Assembly: GCA_027488135.1 (NCBI GenBank)
Contig: JAIYCH010000094.1
Span: 1-64,000 of the forward strand
Direction: 5' to 3'
Origin: Saprospiraceae bacterium
GTDB taxonomy: Bacteria; Bacteroidota; Bacteroidia; Chitinophagales; Saprospiraceae
DNA: 64,000 nt
Shown here piece by piece: positions 1-9,483 of this stretch. The position numbers were made by a program, and so were the translations under genes. A model generated the notes under the pieces. It was not told where the DNA came from. It saw nothing but the letters and a program-made list of their open reading frames with translations, and did not search any database. How positions within the stretch are numbered: position 1 is the first letter of the stretch; each line of letters begins with the position of its first letter.

Positions 1-8
1 AACCTATT

Positions 9-563
9 TTATTTTTCATTCATTTTGGACAAATGCGCCAAATGGTGCCTGGAATGCCAAAAATAAAGAGCTGTTGCCCGTTCGATGGTAAAAAGGTATT
101 TCATATCGGGATGAAAAAAGGTTTTTTGCCATTCCTCTGCTGACATTTGAGACAACATAAAGCTCCATCTGCCATGGATCCCTTCAATCATACTGAGGGA
201 CCACTGAGCCGGTGCTTTCAGGCTATCAGATAAATTACCCCAACCATCCTGATGATAAGGCTTTATAATAGGTTCATTTTCTGTTAATGCCAGCTTAACA
301 CGAAACAGCGCCTGGGCATGACTATCTGCAATATGATGAACAAGTTGTCTGGCAGACCAGCCACCCGGTCTGTAAGGAGTATCCCATTTTTCTTCTGTCC
401 AACCTGCCACTGCCTTATTTAATAGCGTTGGAAATTCTCCAAGATAAGCCGTCCATGTTTGCTGATCTGTTACGGAAATAGCATCGGGTTGTATAAACTT
501 CCCAACGGGATATTTATAGGCAAACAATTGTTCTTCAGAGAGATTAAGGTGTGTTTGTTCCAT
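9..563 (-). CDS. YfiT-like DinB-superfamily protein (putative bacillithiol S-transferase / metal hydrolase)
   Basis: 184 residues, the usual length of the YfiT/DinB four-helix family. Visible family marks are YPVGKF near residues 18-23, YRPGGWSARQLVHHIADSH at 64-82 and the C-terminal FWHSRHHLAH at 168-177; the histidines in these blocks are the expected divalent-metal ligands. Relatives have been described as metal-dependent hydrolases and as bacillithiol-dependent S-transferases. The substrate here is not known. A bacillithiol role is inferred from family history and from bshB1 lying elsewhere in the window at 42.2-43.0 kb. ATG start, no signal peptide, so cytoplasmic. It starts 15 bp after the stop of the upstream TonB receptor gene on the same strand, so the two are probably cotranscribed. 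Confidence 0.85.
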   Translation of the reverse strand: MEQTHLNLSEEQLFAYKYPVGKFIQPDAISVTDQQTWTAYLGEFPTLLNKAVAGWTEEKWDTPYRPGGWSARQLVHHIADSHAQALFRVKLALTENEPIIKPYHQDGWGNLSDSLKAPAQWSLSMIEGIHGRWSFMLSQMSAEEWQKTFFHPDMKYLFTIERATALYFWHSRHHLAHLSKMNEK

Positions 564-578
564 GTTATCTTATTTTAA

Positions 579-2993
579 TTACCATTCAATCATTATGCCA
601 ATCGTAGGAAGCAATGTGCCCTGCGCATCTGTTATTGTTTTCAACAAATACCTTTGCTCCGCTAATGGAGCTGTCGGATTGATAATTACCGGTCCACCTA
701 CAGGTTTTCCATCGGCATCTTTCACCCTATCTAAAATCAACTGATTACTTGGAATAGCATTACCAGTGATATTTTCAATATCCAAATAAAGATTAAGACT
801 CCATTTTGTAAAAAACCATTTTTTATCGACGCGAATATCCACAGTATTAAATGCTTGGCGACGTAAGGTATTGATTTGGTTAAAATCTAAGATGCCCCTG
901 TTATTAACCGACCAATTTGCGACCAGGGAAGAAGCAGGAGAAAAAGGCGTAAATGGTAAACCACTCTGAAAGCGCCAATTCATGCCAATTTCCCAGTTTC
1001 TCTTGAATTTTTTCCCTAAGGTTGTACTGATGATATGCCTTGCATCCCAGGAAGAAGAAACGAGGTCTCCATTTTTATCCTCAAAGGCACTCCAGCCTAA
1101 GGTGTAAGCAAAAATTCCATAGAACCCTTTGTATAATCTTTGCTGAAAGAGAAACTCAAATCCGTAGCTTCTACCATTTGATCTTGGAATAGCTGGTTCA
1201 TTGCCAATAACGCCGAAATCGCCACCCAAATTAGCTAAGGTCACACTATCTCTGAGTAAAAATGGATAATTATTATAAAACTTATAAAATGATTCAATGG
1301 TAATCTTGGCATTGAAATCTGTATTAAACTCAAGACCCAGAACCACTTGCTTATTACCTACATACTTTATGTTGTTTGTCTTATTTACAAATTCACCATT
1401 TTGTTGATACCCAAGAATGGTAAATGGGGGTAATTGATAGAAGATGCCGGTATTAAAATTCACCGACAACCTTTTTGTCAGCGAGTACGCCAAAGAAATA
1501 CGTGGGGAAAGTTGATTTAAAGGATTGGACATATCCTTAGAATAGGTATTTCCATCTGCTCTTAATCCCGCTGATAGAACCAGTTTCTCATTATTAAAGC
1601 TTTGACTTGCCTGAGAAAACAGACTATATTTTCCCATATTAAAGGCAGAACTATAATTGATGGTTTGAGCACCCGAAGCCGTAAAAATCCTATTGTAGGT
1701 ATTATTATTGTATTTGACAAATTCATAACCACCGCCATAAGTTAGTTTAAAATCTCCCGTTCTCAGCGTTCTTTCTATACGTAACTTATTTTCAATTTCT
1801 TGTGACTGGTAATCTAAAATTTTGTTTTCCGGTTTAGTATCATCATTTCCAGCATATTTAATGGCCTTATTATCGAGCATATTTCTCGACAAAACGAAAG
1901 TCCAATAACCTTTTTGGGTAAAGTGCTTCCATACCAGACCATTGGTATAATTCCATTGAGGACTAGTTGGGAGTTGATCCAGGATAAACTGTTGATCTTC
2001 CGTTTCATTCGCCTCCAGATTTAGTTTAAACTGATCTATAGCCCCCAATCCAATAAAGGTCAACTCATTTTTTTCGTCCAGCTTAAATTTAATTTTTGCC
2101 TGAAAATCATTGTAAGTAGGAAGGAATGGAAGTCCGATAGCCTGAAATAAAAATTGCAAATACGATCTGCGACTCGAAACTAAAAAAGTACCTTTATCAC
2201 CAATAGGACCTTCTAAAGTTAATCCTATATCAGATGCACCCACCATAAAGTTACCCCCAATTCTATCGCTTCTACCCTCTCTTTGTTTAAAATTAAACAC
2301 AGAACTTAATGCATTTCCTCTATTTGCAGGAAAGGCACCTGAGAAAAAATCCACTTCACTAATAAAATTCACATTAATGAGACCTACTGGTCCACCAGAG
2401 GCCCCTTGCGTCGCGAAGTGATTGATATTGGGTACTTCTACATCATCCAGGAAAAATCGATTTTCGTTTGGCGCCCCGCCCCTGATGATTAAATCATTTC
2501 TGAAAGATGCCGTTGTAGTTACCCCTGGTAAAGATTGAATAACTCTGGATATATCTCTTGCCCCTCCCGGATTTCTTTGAATTTCAGCAAAGCCTATCGT
2601 CCTTAGGGAAACAGGACTTTCTTCCGTTTTTTTGAACGGAGATGCCTGAACTACTACCTCTGTTAGTTCCTCAATTGATTCTTCCAATGCAAAATCTACC
2701 TGAGCCGGCCTTGCATTAGTCACCTGAATTTCAAAAGCTGAACCGTCTTTAAATCCTAAATAACTAGCTGTAACGTTATACAAACCTGGGGTAAGTCCGG
2801 TTATTTCATAATTTCCCGATTCATCTGAAGTGACCCCTTTATTAATTTCAGGTATAACAACCGTGGCAAAACCAATGGCTTCATTGGTCAATTTATTAGT
2901 GATTTTTCCCTTTATTATACCCGTTTGTCCATTTACCTGGCTAAGAAATAAAAAGATGAAAGCAACGGTAAGTACTAGATAATTTTTTAACAT
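579..2993 (-). CDS. TonB-dependent receptor with CarboxypepD_reg-like N-terminal domain
   Basis: 804 residues. Signal peptide at 1-22 ending in VNG/Q, then a carboxypeptidase-regulatory-like beta-sandwich (about 25-110; GIIKGKITNKLTNEAIGFAT, GNYEITGLTPGLYNV). A TonB plug follows (about 120-235; PGVTTTASFRNDLIIRGG), then a long beta-barrel ending in an aromatic residue (GIMIEW), as outer-membrane barrels do. This layout is typical of Bacteroidota outer-membrane uptake receptors energised by TonB-ExbBD. No SusD-like lipoprotein lies next to it, so it is not an obvious SusCD glycan system, and the substrate cannot be told from sequence. It precedes the YfiT-like gene by 15 bp. Confidence 0.93.
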   Translation of the reverse strand: MLKNYLVLTVAFIFLFLSQVNGQTGIIKGKITNKLTNEAIGFATVVIPEINKGVTSDESGNYEITGLTPGLYNVTASYLGFKDGSAFEIQVTNARPAQVDFALEESIEELTEVVVQASPFKKTEESPVSLRTIGFAEIQRNPGGARDISRVIQSLPGVTTTASFRNDLIIRGGAPNENRFFLDDVEVPNINHFATQGASGGPVGLINVNFISEVDFFSGAFPANRGNALSSVFNFKQREGRSDRIGGNFMVGASDIGLTLEGPIGDKGTFLVSSRRSYLQFLFQAIGLPFLPTYNDFQAKIKFKLDEKNELTFIGLGAIDQFKLNLEANETEDQQFILDQLPTSPQWNYTNGLVWKHFTQKGYWTFVLSRNMLDNKAIKYAGNDDTKPENKILDYQSQEIENKLRIERTLRTGDFKLTYGGGYEFVKYNNNTYNRIFTASGAQTINYSSAFNMGKYSLFSQASQSFNNEKLVLSAGLRADGNTYSKDMSNPLNQLSPRISLAYSLTKRLSVNFNTGIFYQLPPFTILGYQQNGEFVNKTNNIKYVGNKQVVLGLEFNTDFNAKITIESFYKFYNNYPFLLRDSVTLANLGGDFGVIGNEPAIPRSNGRSYGFEFLFQQRLYKGFYGIFAYTLGWSAFEDKNGDLVSSSWDARHIISTTLGKKFKRNWEIGMNWRFQSGLPFTPFSPASSLVANWSVNNRGILDFNQINTLRRQAFNTVDIRVDKKWFFTKWSLNLYLDIENITGNAIPSNQLILDRVKDADGKPVGGPVIINPTAPLAEQRYLLKTITDAQGTLLPTIGIMIEW

Positions 2994-3087
2994 AAAAGCA
3001 ATGATATGTAATGATTATAAACCTATTAAATAAACAAAATGAAAAGTAGTTCTAAATGAGTGCCAAAAAAATGAAAAAAAGAGTATT

Positions 3088-3933
3088 TTATTGGATTCTA
3101 TGTACGTGAGTGTAAACATTAAACGACCTATGGTTAGTAAACCCAAGCAGCGTAATATCATTTTCTTCTGCCACCTCAATGGCTAAACTACTTGGCGCAC
3201 CAATAGCAACCACAAGATTAATACCTGCTCTCGCTGACTTTTGTAACATTTCAAATCCTGCCCTACCGCTAAAGAATAAAAATCCATCCATGCGAATATT
3301 ATCATCTTGTAACAAAGCATGCCCTAAAACCTTATCCAGCGCATTATGTCTGCCAATATCTTCGGCAACCTGCATTAATTCCCCAGCATTATTAAACCAG
3401 CAAACAGCATGAGACCCTCCCGTCTTATTAAAAAGTGGCTGTAATGCTTTCGTCTCGCTAACCAATAGAAAGATAATTTCTCTTTTGATAATTTTAGGTT
3501 TTCCCCAGGAAGGATAAGGGATATTTCCTTGTAAATCCTCAGCATTCGGTGCGCCACAAACACCACAGGCAGCATTTACAATAAATATTCTATCCTCTTT
3601 TGGAAAAATAGGCTTGAAATGATAAGCTAACTCAACTAATTGAATCTTTTGAAAATACGTTGTTTTCTGTGATGGCAAAATATCATCTCTTCGATGTATT
3701 ATGCCCGCCGTAAAAAGGAAGCCAACAGCCAATGCCAGATCATCACCGGGAGATCTCATTATAATGGCTATTTTCTTTATTTTCCTATCATCTACAGGCC
3801 CGTATTTTACATATATTTCAACAGGTGACTCCACAGCGACAGAATCAACCAATGTTTCCTGAGAACCATTAATAAAAAAACGGCTGATATTTACCGAACC
3901 GACAGATAGTATGGTACTTTGTTTCTTATCCAT
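3088..3933 (-). CDS. fdhD: FdhD, formate dehydrogenase sulfurtransferase accessory protein
   Basis: 281 residues from the ATG at 3933; an upstream in-frame ATG at 3954 would add 7 residues. FdhD passes sulfur from IscS to the bis-MGD molybdenum cofactor of formate dehydrogenases. The sulfur-carrying CxxC is present as AACGVCG (Cys 123 and 126), with the family blocks RSPGDDLALAVGFLFTAGI and EDIGRHNALDKVLG. The start ATGGATAA overlaps the stop of the upstream TonB receptor gene by 8 bp, which implies translational coupling. That is a strange neighbourhood: no formate dehydrogenase, molybdopterin or molybdate-transport gene is in the window. Cytoplasmic. Confidence 0.95.
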   Translation of the reverse strand: MDKKQSTILSVGSVNISRFFINGSQETLVDSVAVESPVEIYVKYGPVDDRKIKKIAIIMRSPGDDLALAVGFLFTAGIIHRRDDILPSQKTTYFQKIQLVELAYHFKPIFPKEDRIFIVNAACGVCGAPNAEDLQGNIPYPSWGKPKIIKREIIFLLVSETKALQPLFNKTGGSHAVCWFNNAGELMQVAEDIGRHNALDKVLGHALLQDDNIRMDGFLFFSGRAGFEMLQKSARAGINLVVAIGAPSSLAIEVAEENDITLLGFTNHRSFNVYTHVHRIQ

Positions 3934-5998
3934 TTTTATTTGCCGGATTAACATTTAATCTCAATCCAAAATAAAAAGTCCTACCTGAAGCAGGTTCAAA
4001 GAATCTGTTGGCTGCCGCATTGATTCTAATATTTGAAAAATAATCTACATTCAACAAGTTATTTACTCCACCAAAAATCTCAATACCCGATGTTTTAACA
4101 GGCAATATATACTGGCATCTTGCCCCAATTAAAAGATACCCTGGCACTGAGATAGTATTACTATCATTAACAAATTGTTTGCCCATAGACCTCATATTTG
4201 CGGAGAAGAAGAGCGATTTATTCCACTGGGTTCTGACCTCAGTAAACAACTGAAAGGGTGAAAAACCTGGCACCCAGTTACCTGCATAATTTTGTGAACC
4301 TGAAAGGTACTCTTTGAAGGTGTGATTAGCCAAAGTAAGAGACATAATGGCACTTACCTTTCTTTCAGGAAAAAAATGAGTAAATACTTCTAATCCATTT
4401 CTTCTGGAAACACCCGCATTTTTATAAAAAGTTCGACCGGGAAAAGCCTCTAATCCGTAAGCTATCCATTCATCTTTTAAATCAATTTGATATACCGATA
4501 CCTCAGATGTAAGCCATTTTACTTTTTTATAGCGATAACCCAATGAGAATTGGGACGAAGTCTGGGGTTTTAAATCAGGATTAAAACCACCCAGATTGCT
4601 TGGATTTGCGCTTAGCTCTGTGAGTGCTGGCGTTTCAAAATGTTTACTCCAATCTCCAAAAATACTGGACATGGTGGACATTTTATATACAAAACCCAAG
4701 GAAGGATTCAACCTAAGGTAGTCGATATTTCCACTATTATTACCGTCTGTTAAAAAGAGATCTTCTACGCCCATATTGATTTTATCTAACCTGGCGCCTA
4801 AAACCCCTTCCCATTTTTTATTAAAAAAATAACGATACTGGCCATAAATACCTCCAGCTTGAAACAACTCTTTCTGGTCTAAATTCAGATTACCTTTTAC
4901 ACCGAGTTTGTTAGCGAATCTCTGTCTGTTATCAACCTGACTGGAAGCTTCCATACCAATTAACCATTGAAAGGTAGGTTTTAACTGCTGCAAAGAAGCA
5001 CCTCCACCCCAAAATTGCCTGGTAAATGATACATAACCACCCGCTTCAAAAGGTAGTCTGTTATCGAAAATGCGCTTTGAATAAAAGGAATACACCTGAA
5101 TTTGCTTATTATTTTTCAACTGCTGATCCCAGGTACTACCTATTCGATACTGTACTAACTCCTCCCCTGCCTTAAACTGAATATTTCTACTAAAAGCTGA
5201 CTTTCTCGATAAACTAAGCTCAGAAGAAACTAAGGCTCCTGGATCATTAGCCAGCGGGCTGGAGGCCCAATTAAATAAAAATTTTAACTTCCCCTTTGGC
5301 AGATGAATAACATATTTACCATTAAATAAATTTGTCTTAGTCTGACTCCAGTCTCTGAATCCGGTATGTGAAAAATTACTTCCAAAAACACTCCATTCTC
5401 TTTTCGTATTTTTACCACCCATCCAAATATCTAATTTCTTCATGCCATTACTCCCTAAAAGGTAACCTGAATTCATTGAAAATGATGAAGTTGGATCTTT
5501 TGTATAAAGGGCCAATACGCCACCTGCTGCGTTACCATAAAGAATGGTACTCACACCCCTGATAACCTCCATGGTTTGAATAAAGGCCGGATCGATATTA
5601 TCTACATTGGCCTGACCGTCAGGGGTAGTTTCAGGAATACCATCGACCAGAATCCTAACCCCACGAATACCAAACGCAGACCTGGATCCAAATCCACGAA
5701 TAGATATACGCACATCCTGAGCATAATTTTCAGCATTTTGAGCCAAAACGCCTGGGACATAAGCGGCATAATCCTGAAGCGATGTTCTTGCCTGCCCCTT
5801 TAACAAAATATCTTCTGTTAAGGTGGTTACTGCCTGATTAATACGACGGCTTTCGACCGAAATTCTTGAAGCGGTAATTGGAACAGCTGGTAATTCAAAG
5901 GTATCTGATTGTCCTACAGCACTTAAAGAAGAAATCAAAGTAACGAATACCAGAAAAAGCAACAAATTACTTTTTACATTATAAAAGTGGTTATACAT
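3926..5998 (-). CDS. TonB-dependent outer-membrane receptor (siderophore/metal-receptor type)
   Basis: 690 residues from the ATG at 5998; the longer reading would start at a GTG (6013) inside the S9 peptidase gene. Signal peptide around residues 10-30 (LLLFLVFVTLISSLSAVGQ). The plug domain starts at VPITASRI and carries VRISIRGFGSRSAFGIRGVR, DGIPETTPDGQ and VIRGVSTILYGNAAGGVL, the classic pattern of FecA/FhuA-like receptors. The barrel ends FYFGLRLNV a few residues before the stop. Unlike the receptor at 579-2993 it has no CarboxypepD_reg domain. It begins 1 bp after the S9 peptidase stop and overlaps fdhD, so peptidase, receptor and fdhD form one transcription unit. A metal-chelate substrate is likely from the plug type but unproven. 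Confidence 0.92.
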   Translation of the reverse strand: MYNHFYNVKSNLLLFLVFVTLISSLSAVGQSDTFELPAVPITASRISVESRRINQAVTTLTEDILLKGQARTSLQDYAAYVPGVLAQNAENYAQDVRISIRGFGSRSAFGIRGVRILVDGIPETTPDGQANVDNIDPAFIQTMEVIRGVSTILYGNAAGGVLALYTKDPTSSFSMNSGYLLGSNGMKKLDIWMGGKNTKREWSVFGSNFSHTGFRDWSQTKTNLFNGKYVIHLPKGKLKFLFNWASSPLANDPGALVSSELSLSRKSAFSRNIQFKAGEELVQYRIGSTWDQQLKNNKQIQVYSFYSKRIFDNRLPFEAGGYVSFTRQFWGGGASLQQLKPTFQWLIGMEASSQVDNRQRFANKLGVKGNLNLDQKELFQAGGIYGQYRYFFNKKWEGVLGARLDKINMGVEDLFLTDGNNSGNIDYLRLNPSLGFVYKMSTMSSIFGDWSKHFETPALTELSANPSNLGGFNPDLKPQTSSQFSLGYRYKKVKWLTSEVSVYQIDLKDEWIAYGLEAFPGRTFYKNAGVSRRNGLEVFTHFFPERKVSAIMSLTLANHTFKEYLSGSQNYAGNWVPGFSPFQLFTEVRTQWNKSLFFSANMRSMGKQFVNDSNTISVPGYLLIGARCQYILPVKTSGIEIFGGVNNLLNVDYFSNIRINAAANRFFEPASGRTFYFGLRLNVNPANKNG

Positions 5999-5999
5999 T

Positions 6000-8414
6000 T
6001 TACTTTTTCTCACTTTCAGGTTTTGCTATGGTTTTATCAAATAGTTGTAAGATCCGTCTATATTCATCCAACCAACTGGTTGTTTCTACAAAACCGTGAT
6101 CCTCCAAAGGAAAAACAGCCAGTTCCCAATTTTCCTTGCCGAGTTCAATTAATCTTTGTGATAGACGCACAATATCTTGAAAATGAACATTTACGTCCAC
6201 CATACCATGCAACATTAGCAGATTCCCTTTTAATCCGTCCGCAAAATACATTGGAGAACTTCTCCTGTAAGCCAAGGGGTCAAGAGAAGGAACATTCAAT
6301 ATATTGGAGGTATAACCATGATTATAATGAGCCCAATCGGTAACCGATCTGAGCGCTGCACCACTTTTGAATGTATTATTTTCATTAAACAAAGCCATTA
6401 GGGTGATGAAACCGCCATAGGAACCTCCGTAGATACCTATTCTTGAAGAGTCTATATTATGTTTTTCGATAAGGAATCTGGCGCCATCTACCTGATCTGA
6501 CAGATCTTTACCGCCCATATACCTGTAAATACCTGTTCTCCAATCTCTTCCGTAACCAGCACTCCCTCTATAATCAATATCAAGAACAGTATATCCTTTG
6601 TCGGTTAAAAGATTATGAAACATGTACTCCCTGTAATAAGTACTCCACCATTCATGAACATTTTGTAAATACCCCGCACCATGAACAAATATAACGGCCC
6701 CTTTATGGCTTACATTTTTCTCTGGTTTGTACCATCTGGCAGAAACATTTTCCCCATCCCGGGCCTTAAACCAAACAATTTCGGGTTTTCTCCAGGTATA
6801 TGACCTAAAAGCATCTGAAGTAGAATGCGTAATTTGAACAGTCCTGGCATTAGGTTTATTTTCCTGAATAAAAAGCTCCCAAGGTGTATTTGAGGTAGAA
6901 AATCTGATAGCTAAATATTTTTCGTCCGGCGAAAGAGTTACTTCTGCATTTCCTACCCCAGAGGTCAATTTCACCAGATTTTTACCTGCAATATTGAGTT
7001 TATAAAAATGTTGCTGATGAGGTCCTTCTGCATTAGCAGTCAAATAAATATGTTGCCCGTCAAGAGATAATCGGGTATTTAAAACTTCAAAAGAACCTGA
7101 AGTAAGCTGCGAAACAGATTTAGATTTTAGATCGTATAGATAGAGATGTGAAAAGCCCGTTTTTTCAGATTGAAAGTAAAATTGCTCCCCACTGGGTAAC
7201 CATTCTATGTTACCCAACGCCTGGTCATAACTCTCAATACCAGGGCCGCCAATCCATGCAGTGTCGTGTTGGTGATCTATTTCCTCCCATTTTCCACTGT
7301 CAGGATCTAATAAAACCAGCCATCTATCTTTATGATCTAAGGAACGAACGACAAAAAGGGGTTGATTTTTACTACTCCAAACGGGGCCGTTGATGACGAC
7401 AGGTTTTGGGTCAGGAAAGGTATCTACAAAAGGAATTTTTGAATCCTGATACCATTTCAAATACTCAGGTTTTTTATAAATACCTGATAATTTCTTGACA
7501 TTCAGCGTATAGAACGAATCTTTTTCTGTTAGGAACACGCCCATCTCGTAAGTAGGCTGAGGAAAGCCGACTTTTTCCCTGGAGCGGAGATTGGTTGTAA
7601 AGGCTGAATTAGTGACAAAATCAGGCACTTGCGTTTCTTTGCCCACATTTTCTATGGCCAATTTGCAAGCAACAAATTTTAAGTCAGGACTATGGGATAT
7701 TTGCACCAGTCTTTTGTTCTGCAGAAAAAAAGGTTTAGGCAAAAAAAGGTTAGATTTAGGTTCCTCCCTCTTTCTTTTATCTGCTATCGCTTTCCTTTCT
7801 TCCAACACATCAAATAAATCGAGCTGCTCCTTTTCAAGCCATTGCTCTGCGGTGTTTTTTAAAGCAGGAGCATTAGGTTTTACATCAGTAAAATGAGTAA
7901 GTTGACGCATTGAACCGTCCATTAAATGAATAGCAAAAAGATTATTATTTCGTTGAAAAGTCAAGATAGAATCCCCTTTCGCAAAGGCTATATTTGATTC
8001 CCTGTCCGAGGAAATAACAAAGGGAGTGAGCGGTCCTTCAGGTAATATTTGTTTATAAATATCTCCCTCCCTTAAAATGAACCTAAGCCCTTTATTTTTA
8101 GATAATACACCTCCTGGTGGAAAAGCCAGCCACTTATCGGCAGCTAATTTGACTGGCGTTGTTGAAAATGGCGCCTTCACCTGATAAGTACTTCTCATTG
8201 AATCGTTATTAGGATTCCATGAAAAGAAAATTTCTTTACTGTTCGGGTGCCAAAAAATACCCTCTGGAGAATATCCTATATATTTTTCACCAGACATAAT
8301 AGCTTTTAAATCAAGAGGTTGATTTTTATTATTCTGTGCTGATAAAAAAGAGGCGGTGAATAGGCAGAAGACTGATACCATCAGATTAACCCGAAAAAGA
8401 AAATTCGTTCTCAT
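6000..8414 (-). CDS. Secreted S9-family prolyl oligopeptidase (DPP-IV/acylaminoacyl peptidase type)
   Basis: 804 residues from the ATG at 8414, which places a proper signal peptide first (VSVFCLFTASFLSAQ); the longer reading adds 18 residues lacking signal character. The N-terminal two thirds is a beta-propeller-like DPP-IV region with TolB/WD-style repeats (SPDEKYLAIRF, SLDGQHIYLTA). The C-terminal alpha/beta hydrolase domain carries GGSYGG with nucleophile Ser665, the acid in HGMVDVNVHFQD and the His in EDHGF. It probably trims peptides in the periplasm. It is the first gene of a coupled run with a TonB receptor and fdhD. A possible logic is peptide or chelate processing next to uptake, but that is inference. 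Confidence 0.93.
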   Translation of the reverse strand: MRTNFLFRVNLMVSVFCLFTASFLSAQNNKNQPLDLKAIMSGEKYIGYSPEGIFWHPNSKEIFFSWNPNNDSMRSTYQVKAPFSTTPVKLAADKWLAFPPGGVLSKNKGLRFILREGDIYKQILPEGPLTPFVISSDRESNIAFAKGDSILTFQRNNNLFAIHLMDGSMRQLTHFTDVKPNAPALKNTAEQWLEKEQLDLFDVLEERKAIADKRKREEPKSNLFLPKPFFLQNKRLVQISHSPDLKFVACKLAIENVGKETQVPDFVTNSAFTTNLRSREKVGFPQPTYEMGVFLTEKDSFYTLNVKKLSGIYKKPEYLKWYQDSKIPFVDTFPDPKPVVINGPVWSSKNQPLFVVRSLDHKDRWLVLLDPDSGKWEEIDHQHDTAWIGGPGIESYDQALGNIEWLPSGEQFYFQSEKTGFSHLYLYDLKSKSVSQLTSGSFEVLNTRLSLDGQHIYLTANAEGPHQQHFYKLNIAGKNLVKLTSGVGNAEVTLSPDEKYLAIRFSTSNTPWELFIQENKPNARTVQITHSTSDAFRSYTWRKPEIVWFKARDGENVSARWYKPEKNVSHKGAVIFVHGAGYLQNVHEWWSTYYREYMFHNLLTDKGYTVLDIDYRGSAGYGRDWRTGIYRYMGGKDLSDQVDGARFLIEKHNIDSSRIGIYGGSYGGFITLMALFNENNTFKSGAALRSVTDWAHYNHGYTSNILNVPSLDPLAYRRSSPMYFADGLKGNLLMLHGMVDVNVHFQDIVRLSQRLIELGKENWELAVFPLEDHGFVETTSWLDEYRRILQLFDKTIAKPESEKK

Positions 8415-8509
8415 AAATCCATTATTATTTTGTCCCAATATAGCCTTTTCAATTAAAAAAGAGAACACATCAGAACAAACTTTGATATGTAATTTTGTTT
8501 TAATTTGTA

Positions 8510-8517
8510 TATATTTG
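8510..8517 (+). promoter_or_regulatory. Candidate -7 element TATATTTG for the small secreted protein
   Basis: TATATTTG matches the Bacteroidota -7 consensus TAnnTTTG and ends 17 bp before the ATG at 8535. The nearest TTTG boxes upstream are 12 or 25 bp away, neither at the preferred 19-21 bp spacing, so confidence is low. Confidence 0.3.
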
Positions 8518-8534
8518 TCTATATATAATTAGAT

Positions 8535-8918
8535 ATGCAAAGACTGTTTATTTTTATTTTATGTTTATCTTTTTTATCCCTTAATATTAAGGCTCAGGTA
8601 GTTCGAATTAAACTAGTTGAAAACAAAACATTTTGTGCAGGTTTTGGACAGGAAAATATGGCTCAGGTTAAGATATCTTCCGTACCAAATATCAGGATTC
8701 CAGAAAATGCAGGAACGGTATATACCTGGTACGCCATCCATAAAGAAGGATTCAGGAGTTGGCACACGCCCATCGAGCAGAGAGCTATACCTCTTCCATG
8801 GACAGGTCGTTATGAAGTATATGTGATTATGAAATATATAGACAAAGTAACGCTATTGCCTTACTTTGCCTTTAAATCGTCGTCTATTTTTGTTAATGCT
8901 ACCTCGTGTCCTCCTTGA
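8535..8918 (+). CDS. Small secreted protein of unknown function
   Basis: 127 residues. A clear signal peptide (FIFILCLSFLSLNIKAQ) is followed by about 107 mature residues rich in beta-forming sequence (YTWYAIHKEGF, GRYEVYVIMKYI). Two cysteines, CAGFG near residue 34 and the one in the final TSCPP, could form a disulfide closing the domain. The pattern resembles a single PKD/Ig-like sandwich module, but I do not recognise a family. It lies alone on the plus strand, diverging from the S9 peptidase and converging with the Lrp-type regulator (12 bp between stops). Confidence 0.75.
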   Translation: MQRLFIFILCLSFLSLNIKAQVVRIKLVENKTFCAGFGQENMAQVKISSVPNIRIPENAGTVYTWYAIHKEGFRSWHTPIEQRAIPLPWTGRYEVYVIMKYIDKVTLLPYFAFKSSSIFVNATSCPP

Positions 8919-8930
8919 GGATGAAGGGAA

Positions 8931-9428
8931 TTAGTCGTATTTGAAAGGTAATACAGAAGATTCCTTTATGGTGGAAAGCGTCATTAATGTTTTAAGTCTT
9001 TCAATTTCCTCTATTTGAGAAAGGGTTTTAAAAAGGAGTTGTTCGTAGGTTGGAATATCTTTACAAACAATTTTCATTAAAAAGTCAGCTTCACCGGTAA
9101 TTATATAACATTCTACAATTTCGTCAATCTCCTGTACTTTTGCCATAAAGTTATTTAGGGCATTGTCTTTTTGCCAGGCTAAGGAAACCTGAACGAAAGT
9201 CTTTACATTCAGACCAATGGCTTGCTGATTTACTTTTGCGTGATAGCTTTGTATAATGTCTGTGTTTTCCAACTTTTTAACCCTTTCCAAGGTTGGGGCT
9301 GGCGACAACCCAATTTTTTTAGACAAATCAAGATTAGTTATTTTACTATTTTCCTGAAGAATATGTAAAATTTTTAAATCTGTTTTATCTAACTTTTCTA
9401 AAGACTCTTGTGCAGGTAGATTATTCAT
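8931..9428 (-). CDS. Lrp/AsnC-family transcriptional regulator
   Basis: 165 residues, normal for the family. The N-terminal winged helix-turn-helix is at about 12-70 (LDKTDLKILHILQENSKITNLDLSKKIGLSP, quoted in part: KTDLKILHILQENSK). The C-terminal RAM/AsnC ligand-binding domain includes IITGEADFLMKIVC. Such proteins form dimers to octamers and sense amino acids. It sits directly downstream, on the same strand, of glutamate dehydrogenase, separated by a 115-bp gap that contains a perfect 15-bp inverted repeat. Control of gdh or of itself is a reasonable inference. ATG start. Confidence 0.92.
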   Translation of the reverse strand: MNNLPAQESLEKLDKTDLKILHILQENSKITNLDLSKKIGLSPAPTLERVKKLENTDIIQSYHAKVNQQAIGLNVKTFVQVSLAWQKDNALNNFMAKVQEIDEIVECYIITGEADFLMKIVCKDIPTYEQLLFKTLSQIEEIERLKTLMTLSTIKESSVLPFKYD

Positions 9429-9483
9429 GGGTTAATTTCGTTGTTTATGTAATAAAACGCAAAAGAACAAATAATATTACAAA

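Noticed and set aside
579-2993. SusC half of a glycan-uptake SusCD pair
   Set aside because: No SusD-like lipoprotein gene lies on either side; the next gene downstream is a DinB-type protein.
3926-3954. Possible frameshift joining fdhD and the TonB receptor because the frames overlap
   Set aside because: Each protein is complete at its own end; the ATGGATAA overlap is an ordinary coupling junction.
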